Source: Thermodesulfovibrionales bacterium (GTDB taxonomy: Bacteria > Nitrospirota > Thermodesulfovibrionia > Thermodesulfovibrionales > SM23-35). From it: DNA of 8,033 nt. The stretch is from NCBI GenBank assembly GCA_020062205.1, contig JAGUWT010000041.1, forward strand, positions 1 to 8,033, given 5' to 3'. Positions 1-7,300 of the stretch are shown here, piece by piece (positions within the stretch are counted from its first letter, which is position 1; every line of letters begins with the position of its first letter). The position numbers were made by a program, and so were the translations under genes. The notes beneath the pieces are model-generated. The model did no database searches. It was not told the origin of the DNA and saw only the letters and a list, made by a program, of their open reading frames with translations.

Positions 1-509
1 CGATAAAGTGAACTTGAAACTTCTAAAGGATAACCAAAATCATATTCTGCAATTGTCCAGTTGTATTTGAAAATCCCGGTACCTATAGATTTCAAATCAG
101 GCACCTGTGGTGCTTTACTTAAAGGATAACAGTAAGTAGTATTTCTACCAAGCCTGATTGAAAAACCGAGTGCATCGGTGTGTTTTTGCAGACTTTCTAT
201 AACTTCAGAAAGGCTGAAATCCCGAACAAAGATATTGTCGTCTACCAGAAAAAGCACATAGTCAAATGGTGCAAGGAGTGCTATTGCATCACTATAAAAA
301 TTCTGTTCATGAATGAATTGCAGGAATGTATATCGCTGATATTCTTTTTCAAGTTGCCTGTATTGTTCTGCATAGAGAGGGGTTGTTGTGGTGAACAGTA
401 TGCGGACCCCTGATGATGCTGCATCCTGACAATGCAAAAAGAAAGAACGCAGTGTAGCATCAAGTTGTAAGGCACGGTCTTTGCTAAATATCAAAACTAT
501 GCAGTTCAT
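1..509 (-). CDS. Partial GT-A fold glycosyltransferase-like protein (C-terminus beyond window)
   Basis: The frame opens at ATG (507-509, reverse strand) and stays open for 169 codons to the window edge, so the C-terminus is missing. An in-frame TAG at 519-521 lies just upstream, which makes this ATG the only plausible start. The protein begins MNCIVLIFSKDRALQLD, the usual first beta strand and sugar-nucleotide-binding loop of GT2-like enzymes (compare SIIVATKNR in the large protein of this window). Near residues 85-94 is VLFLVDDNIF, an acidic DD motif at the end of a hydrophobic strand, as expected for metal/nucleotide-sugar binding in a GT-A fold. No signal peptide or membrane segment is seen, so it is probably cytoplasmic or membrane-peripheral. 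It is transcribed in the same direction as the giant glycosyltransferase gene, 819 bases downstream of it, with vapBC between on the other strand. The ribosome-binding site is weak (an ATAGAG-like stretch). Donor and acceptor cannot be named. Confidence 0.85.
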   Translation of the reverse strand, partial: MNCIVLIFSKDRALQLDATLRSFFLHCQDAASSGVRILFTTTTPLYAEQYRQLEKEYQRYTFLQFIHEQNFYSDAIALLAPFDYVLFLVDDNIFVRDFSLSEVIESLQKHTDALGFSIRLGRNTTYCYPLSKAPQVPDLKSIGTGIFKYNWTIAEYDFGYPLEVSSSLY

Positions 510-569
510 ATATATACTCTATATGATAACATGATTGAAACTTCATATTCCCATGTGATGTGAATTCTA

Positions 570-599
570 TTGACAAATTTAATTTTGAGCTACTAATAT
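570..599 (+). promoter_or_regulatory. Sigma-70-like promoter for vapBC
   Basis: A perfect -35 hexamer TTGACA (570-575) is followed after 18 bases by TAATAT (594-599), a 4/6 match to TATAAT. Transcription would begin near 605-607, leaving about 30 bases of leader before the vapB ATG at 635. The inverted repeat at 581-615 overlaps the -10 element and start point, which fits autorepression. This is pattern recognition only, without mapped transcripts. Confidence 0.5.
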
Positions 600-615
600 A
601 AAAAGTAGGAAAATT
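581..615. promoter_or_regulatory. Compound inverted repeat, putative VapB/VapBC operator
   Basis: Inner arms CTACT (590-594) and AGTAG (604-608) are separated by 9 bases. Outer arms AATTTT (581-586) and AAAATT (610-615) flank them almost symmetrically, their centre one base off the inner centre. The element covers the -10 box and predicted start point of the vapBC promoter. AbrB-fold antitoxins of toxin-antitoxin operons usually bind such inverted repeats at their own promoter, so an operator role is inferred. The outer arms are AT-only and could be chance. Confidence 0.42.
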
Positions 616-634
616 AAAAATAGAAGGATAAATT

Positions 635-868
635 ATGTTGGCAGTAAAAGTACTATCAAAGGGTCAGATAACAATTCCAAAAGAAATAAGGGAAAGCCTT
701 GATATAAAAGAGGGTGATACCATTATTATTGAAAGGACTGATAAGGAAGTTATTTTAAAGAAGGGAAAGACCATATTTGATTATGCAGGCACTCTGCCTA
801 ACCTCGGTTTATCCATAGAAGAAATGAGGGAAAAAGCAATAGAGGAAGCAGTAAAGGACTGTGGTTAA
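635..868 (+). CDS. vapB: AbrB/SpoVT-fold antitoxin of a VapBC pair
   Basis: A 77-residue protein. Residues about 3-45 form a swapped-hairpin AbrB/MazE/SpoVT DNA-binding domain with the family signature KVLSKGQITIPKEIRE, then DIKEGDTIIIE. The tail, from FDYAGTLP (about residues 49-56) through an acidic, Glu-rich helix, fits the toxin-binding part that neutralises a PIN-domain partner in VapB proteins. The start is ATG at 635, with AGAAGGA (622-628) six bases upstream as a good ribosome-binding site. Its last eight bases overlap the start of the downstream PIN gene, giving translational coupling and a defined stoichiometry. It probably binds the inverted repeat over its own promoter as a dimer, with VapC as co-repressor, as known for the family. 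Length is normal for the class. The assignment as antitoxin rests on both the domain and the adjacent PIN gene. Confidence 0.92.
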   Translation: MLAVKVLSKGQITIPKEIRESLDIKEGDTIIIERTDKEVILKKGKTIFDYAGTLPNLGLSIEEMREKAIEEAVKDCG

Positions 869-1271
869 GGCATTTATTGATACCAGTGTAATTCTGAGGA
901 TACTGGTAAAAGATGATGACATTAAAAGAAAGGCAAGTGAAAAACTTATTAAGAATACAAAACAGCAAGGCATTATTTTATATGTTCTCCCTGTCGCTGT
1001 ACTGGAGACTGTATGGGTTCTTGAAAAGGTATATAAACTCGGGAAGAGATCGGTCAGAGAGCATGTAGAAGCTATTTTGAATACCCCTGAGCTTAAATGT
1101 GAAATGGAAGAGGTTTTTAAAAATGCTTTAAGATTTTATGAGGAAAAGAATATAAAATTTGCCGATGCAGTAATGGGATTCTGGGGATTGGAGAAAGGTT
1201 TTTCTACTGTGTACACTTACGATGAAAAGGATTATAAAAGGATAGAAGGGCTTGAGGTAAGGAAGCCATAA
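861..1271 (+). CDS. vapC: PIN-domain ribonuclease toxin, VapC family
   Basis: A 136-residue PIN domain spanning nearly the full length, normal for VapC. The acidic residues that bind Mg2+/Mn2+ in PIN nucleases are visible: D7 in FIDTSVIL, E49 in VAVLETVWVL, D102 in KFADAVMGF, and D121 in TYDEKDYKRI (D124 nearby). All are intact, so the toxin should be active; family members cleave tRNA or rRNA in the cytoplasm to stop translation, but the target here is unknown. The start is GTG at 861, inside the last codons of vapB (8-base overlap, different frame). It places the conserved FIDTS strand at residues 5-9 as in relatives. An AGAGGAAG stretch (841-848) is 12 bases upstream and AAAGGA (853-858) is very close, so initiation probably depends on coupling to vapB translation. 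It converges on the giant glycosyltransferase gene, with only 57 bases between the stop codons. Confidence 0.92.
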   Translation: MVKAFIDTSVILRILVKDDDIKRKASEKLIKNTKQQGIILYVLPVAVLETVWVLEKVYKLGKRSVREHVEAILNTPELKCEMEEVFKNALRFYEEKNIKFADAVMGFWGLEKGFSTVYTYDEKDYKRIEGLEVRKP

Positions 1272-1308
1272 AGCTGTTTTTCTTCACCATTTCAACACTT
1301 GGCACCTC

Positions 1309-1324
1309 GACCCCTTGACCCCTT
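1309..1324. repeat. Tandem GACCCCTT repeat in the convergent gap
   Basis: Two perfect copies of GACCCCTT lie head to tail between the vapC stop and the end of the giant gene. On the minus strand they read AAGGGGTCAAGGGGTC, a G-run-rich motif unlike the surrounding AT-rich DNA. No stem-loop with a T-run typical of an intrinsic terminator is evident in the 57-base gap. It may be a remnant or edge of a dispersed genomic repeat, or the right boundary of the vapBC insertion; both are inference. Confidence 0.45.
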
Positions 1325-1328
1325 CCCT

Positions 1329-4300
1329 CTATTGCAATTTCTCCAGCAGTGTCTTTGCAGCTACATTCTGCGGTTCAATTGCCAGAGCAGCAATTAGGTA
1401 ATTCTTTGCCTTCTTTTGGTTTGAGCGATCCATTTCAATCTCTGCAAGACGCACAAGTACCTCCACATTTCTAAAATCCTCTTGCAGTTTCTCAAGGAGC
1501 AGAAGTTCTTTATCTCTTTGGCTATATTTTGTATCATCGAGGAAAGAACGTAGTTCCTTACACCATACTTCATATAGTAATTTCTCATGTTCGGATACCA
1601 TGCTTTCCTTAAGTAATTCTTCAGCAGCTTTAATCAGTTCCTCAATGGTTAGTTCATGAGCTTTCCATGTAATTGTATGAACATTGGATAAGTAGGGCTC
1701 ACGTTGCCACGATACCGATTGTGTTTGAACAGGATCAAACCCAAATTTCCTGAGAGTGTATTCAAATCGTTCAGGAAACCATTGATCGACATGATAAGCC
1801 CATTTTGCCTTATGTGATCCTGATAAGTGACGTACTACCCCCATTTTTACAGACCATGAGGTATTCGAAAGAAGGGTTTTAGCACTGCCTATCAGGTCTG
1901 GCGTCTCAATATAAAGTTTTCCACCAATCTTAAGCCATTGATGCCATCGAATTAATAATGCCAGCGCTATTGCACGATTGAAGTATTCAAAGACATGGTG
2001 CAACCGGACCTCATCAACTGAGCCTGGAGGAAAATCCAACTCCATAATGTTTGCATAAATATCCGCCTTAATCTGCATGACATTATGCTCACTTGGCGGA
2101 TAGTCTATATTCACATATCCGTCAAAATGCTGTTCGCCGCAGCCAAGGTGGAGGCGAAGGGGTTGACCTTTTGACCATTTACCTGCTTGTTTTAACTGAT
2201 CAAGGGAATTATTTTGAAGATGTTGTGGTTCTTGAACATCGGACATTTGGTCTGTGCCATGGTTTGGTATACTATAGCTTTGCTGCTTAAGTAATTTTTT
2301 GAATTCTTGCCACATTAACCGGCGTGGGTTTGGCTCAACAGCAGTTGGAACAAAATATTCCCAGCGCTTCTTATAGTTCTGGATATCCTCATCAGCTTTA
2401 CTGTAGTTTATTTGTTTGGTCGTATCAAGAATATTGACATGTGTGATAAAGCAACCATCCAGTGGAATAAACTCTTTCCCTTTTTCATATAGTTTGTAGC
2501 AAAGATCGCCATCGGCACAATAAAAATTATAATGTTCATCCAAACCATTAACTTCTTTAAAGTCATTCAATCGGATTAGTCCATAATTCAAACGCAACTT
2601 TTGGCCATAGGTAAAATCAATTCCAAAGTCTTTCCACGCTGGCTCTGCTGCCATATTTCTATAGAAAAAGATACCCCCGGCTACCTCTGGTGATTGTTGG
2701 TTGAGAATTTCTACAGCTCTGGTAATACAGGATTCATGAAACACGATATCATCGCTGGCATACATAGCCCATTTGCCTTTGGCTTTTAAAAAGCCGAAAT
2801 TGTATAATTGAGCCCAGGAATGTCTTCCTTCACCAAAATGTTCTTTTTCGTTATAGATTTGCTCTATACCATGTTTATCCAATATTTCAAGAGTATTGTC
2901 TGTAGAGTTACCCTCAATAACGATTATTTCAAAGCAAATGCCTTCTGCTGCCTTTTTCAAGCTTGTGATCATTTGATCAAGCAGTTGGGCACGATTCTTC
3001 GTAGCGACGATAATACTGACGTCAATCTCATCAGATGATATTGTTTTTTGAGCAAAAGGGGCGTTTAATGGTGTTATCTGTTTATCCAAACCTGCCAAAG
3101 CCTCATTCACTTCATTGTCGTACGGGAATTGTCCCAGGAATGACAGATAGAGATGTCTTGCGATCTCTGCCTGTCCAGCCGACTTTAAGAGATGTCCAAA
3201 ATTCATGATTATTGTTTTATCATAACGATCAATGTTTAACGCCTTCGTGTAATACTCTTCAGCCTTTTCCGTTTCTCCTCTCAACGAATAGAGCTCAGCA
3301 AGGTTATTATATGCCATGATGAATGCAGGCCATCTTTCAATGATTGATTTAAACCGCTCTTCAGCATCTTGTGTCTCGCCTGAGTGAAATTTTGTTACTG
3401 CATAGAGGTTCAATAAATCCGGAGATACCGGATATTTGTCTGTTACCTGTTTGAGATACAAACGAGCATCATCAAGATTGCCGTGCTGTATAAGCATCAT
3501 GGCTTTTTCTATCTCTTTCATTATGTCTGCGTTTATCATCTGTTCTTGATTTCTAACGCTCAGTTCAGGCACCTCGCCGAAAGGAATAATCTCTGCCGAG
3601 TTCATGTCTAAAAACCTGTCGAACCATTGCCAATGGGGCTGATCTGCATCCGGCTTCCAAAAAGATCTGCCTTGGACGAAAACGCGGGGTTTTTCTGAGC
3701 TTTTGTCGAGTGTCTGACGGATAGCTTCTACCATAACCTCTGGTGATATATCTCTTATACAATGAACCTGCCGATATCTGCATTGCCAATAGCAGCCATA
3801 GCATTCCAAGGGCAGACAGACGACTGAGGTAAGTGGAGAATATGGCATAAAACGACCGAAATAGCCACCTCCGAGAATAACCACATTTGGGATGCTAACA
3901 GCGCAAGCAATATGCGCTAAGCTGGTTTCACTTCCTAAATACATTTTTACACGCTTAATGAGGGCTGCGGTTTGCCGGAGTGTTGTTTCTCCGGAGAGAT
4001 CTACAAAACGGCATTGCAATCGGGAGGATATTTGATCATTAATTTCCTTGTCTCCTTCAGCACCAAACAGCACAACAGCAAGCTCATGCGATGCGGTTAT
4101 ATTGTTCAGTATGTGAGAATAGTGCTCAGTGTCGTAGTATCTGTCATTAGTTCTCGAACCGGCGCATACCGCAATACACTGTATGGGATTCAAGCAGTTT
4201 CTTTTGAAAAAGTCATCTGCGAATTCCTCATCGTCCTTATTTAGCCATATTTTTGGTTGAAGAGGTTGTGCGTTAATGCCAAGACCGATGAGAAAATCAT

Positions 4301-7300
4301 GATGGCGTTCCAATTCGGATTTCCAGTATAAGGTAGTTGATATCAGGCTTGTGTATTGCGCACTTGGAGTATTACGAAAAGCATAGCGCTTTGGAATATA
4401 CTCTATCCCCGGGATGTCCGCAAGTCCATGAACGGAATAGACGCTGTTAAGAAGGATATCAGGCTTTATTTGCTTTATCTGCCGGAGAGCCTCCTGATAT
4501 TTTTCGTTACTGTTCCATTTGTGTTCAATATTCTCGCTGGGTATTGTTATGATATTATCAATATAAGGACATGCCTCATAAAGTTCCGCAATGTGCTCTT
4601 GACAGAGAACAGTGATTTTTGAATGTTTGTATTTTCCTCGTATATAAGAAAGCATTGATGAAGCAATCACATTATCACCTATAGAATCAGTGCGGATCCA
4701 GAGGACATTTCCTGGGTCAGATGAAGGAAAATCAAGCTGCCTGAACCTCCACTGACCCAGAATGTTTTTTTGCACTAAAGGACAAATACCCTGGGACATT
4801 ACCGAATTTACCTGCGCATGATCTTTCACCCAACTAAAATAATCTCTGAGCATGACCGGAAAATTATTTTGCTGCTGTAATTTCTGCCATTGCTTGACTG
4901 CGTTGGAATAACCAAAATATCTTTCCTTAAAAAATAATTGAGATTCAGTTGCATAAGCATAATGCTGGAAAACTAAGCCGCGTTTCTCGGTTTCCGTGTG
5001 TACTATCGGGTCAAGCGATGCCAGATCAGCCCACCGGCCGTTCTCTGTTTGCCTGCAAAGTCTCGGTGGTTTATGGGCGAGCCATCGATCTCCATACTTA
5101 TAACGCCAGGTGCGTAGCCATTCGTAACTTGTATTATTGCCGTAGGTATCTCGTGTAGTAATAACTAAATTTTCTCCGACAAAATAATGGCAATAGTAAT
5201 ATGCGACAGTCTTTTCGGGGTTTTGCACAAACATTGAGTAGCCAGCACAAATTTGCTCAACAGTCCATAATTCATCAGCATCGATTTGCCATAATAAACA
5301 TTCCTCCCCAATATTAGACAGTGGAGCATTGACCATCTCAAGCTTACCATCCCAGAATTGACCACCTTGTTTTCTGTAAATCGTTATGTTTTCCGGGTAT
5401 TGCCTTTTAAGTTCATCAAGATACTCTGTCGTTCCATCATTACTGAGACCGTTCTTATGGATTTCATCGGTAATACGAGCTCCAAATTGAAGGCTCCAGG
5501 CAGTGTCATGCTTCAAGTCGGCAACGCCTTCAACGATATGCCAGTGCCATTTAAAGGGTAGCTGTTTAAAGACTTCGATGTGGTGACGAATAAATGGCTC
5601 GCCATTGAGGACGATGGTAAAGAAGTGGACAGGCAATTCTTTTTTCTCATCTGTTACAGGGATTATTGTTGATGTACGTTTAAAAATCGCATAGCCATTT
5701 CTTAATTTCCAATTTTCTGTTGCAAGAGTATAATGTGGGTCTTTGATGAGACGCTGATAACTTTTGTAATTTTTAATATCGTTGATATCGTCTAGTAGTA
5801 TAAATTTTGCGCCATATATTTCATCAAGTTCTGCACTGCCGGTGAAAGCAAAGCCGTCAATCAAGACCATATCGAAGTTGATAATGTTATTCTCCTTTTT
5901 TATCTTCTGTATTCCATTTTCATAGACTCCTGAATTCTTCACATATTCAATGTCCTGACGAAGCCATCCCAAAATTTGATTTAGTGGGTATTGATTGAGA
6001 TTTGTCCTGTATGTATTGTAAAAATCGCTAACCACTTCTTCAGATGGGAATTTATTCAAACCAACTGACGATACGTTATAGCATTTGACGAACGAGTCAT
6101 TCGCATATCTTTTTTGCAATTCAGCAAAACGTGGTTTCGAAATTTCCATACAGAAGAGGGTAGGTCTATTGGGGTTTTCACGAAGCCCTGTTACAAAAGC
6201 CTCCGTACTTCCCTCTCCTGCCGACGAGCCAATCTCTAATACTGTTTCGATCTTTTCCTCTTTAGCAATTTTTTGTATTAGAAAATAAAATTCATTGTTT
6301 TTGATTTCAGGGGGTATGATGTTATCAAGCTCAGAAGTACATGGGGAACTATATGAATCGGCTTTAGTTTGTTTTTTTATCAGCCATTTTTGACAATTAT
6401 CTGAATATTCTAATTCTCCAATGAAATAATCCTTAATCAAAGACTTTACACCACCTTGAAGATGAAGAATATTAAACTTGATTAAAGAGCCACTGATATC
6501 CTTACCGAAAGGTTGATTGTCTATCCAAATGATTTTTTTAATACCCTTTCCCATTTCAAAGCCTTCTGACATGTTAATGTTGTGATCGTATTTTGAAGCT
6601 CCGATTGTGGGTGATATTTCGCCAATTTTATCAATGTTCCTAATTCGATATGCATCAAATACAGTCATATCACAAGCACCACCAGGTAATCCTTGAACTG
6701 ATAGCGATTTAAAAGTTTTTTCTATTATTGTCTTAAATAAAGAGGGATCTGTGTAACAACGTAGCATAAATTCGCAGAATTTATTTAACCCATTAAAGCT
6801 GTTTATAAAAACACAATGAGGAGACATATTGAGGGATACTGTTAGGTCATATTGACTAAATTTTGCTTGTTCTTCTGAAATATTTGCATATATCATTACA
6901 TCTGAATCAACATAAAGACATTTTTCAATATGATTTTTCCCCATAAAATCTTTCAATATAAACCATCTCAGAAAGCAAATTAACTCAAATTCACAAGAAT
7001 TAGTGCTGAGATGTTTATATACCTTTGAAAAAACTTGAGCACTTATAAAGTAATTATTGATATCGTGATGTTCTACAAATTCATACTTATCATTACTTTC
7101 ATCGCCAATCAAATAGATTGTTGAATTCGGATTTGATATTTTTGCCTGCGCCAAACTATATTTAAAGTATTCCTGATTCCCAAAATTTATGAAAACAATT
7201 GGGATTGCTTGTTCTTCAGTTTTTAATTTTAATTTAGAATCATCAAGATAAATTTGCGGCGGCAGTATCTGCTCAAGAGAAGTCTTAGCAGCTACTAAGG

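Noticed and set aside
180..475. Small open frames on both strands inside 1-509
   Set aside because: They overlap the glycosyltransferase frame, lack ribosome-binding sites and recognisable domains, and end in compositionally random sequence.
507..525. CATATA / TATATG inverted repeat around the start codon of the left-edge glycosyltransferase
   Set aside because: Six AT-dominated pairs with a 7-base loop in an AT-rich stretch are likely chance, and stability would be low.
510..600. Promoter for the left-edge minus-strand glycosyltransferase gene
   Set aside because: A TTGTCA occurs on the minus strand (571-576) but no acceptable -10 box follows at 16-19 bases, so no promoter is claimed.
1262..1290. 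Possible intrinsic terminator after vapC (AGC/GCT arms before a TTTTT run)
   Set aside because: The stem is only about 3 base pairs, not GC-rich, and overlaps the stop codon; it is too weak to call.
3565..3804. 79-codon minus-strand open frame with an Arg-rich product
   Set aside because: It is an out-of-frame shadow of the GT9-to-linker region, with no independent start signal.
3972..4622. Two plus-strand frames of about 90 codons with hydrophobic stretches
   Set aside because: They lie antisense to the well-supported GT9 domain; the hydrophobicity is a by-product of the opposite-strand codons.
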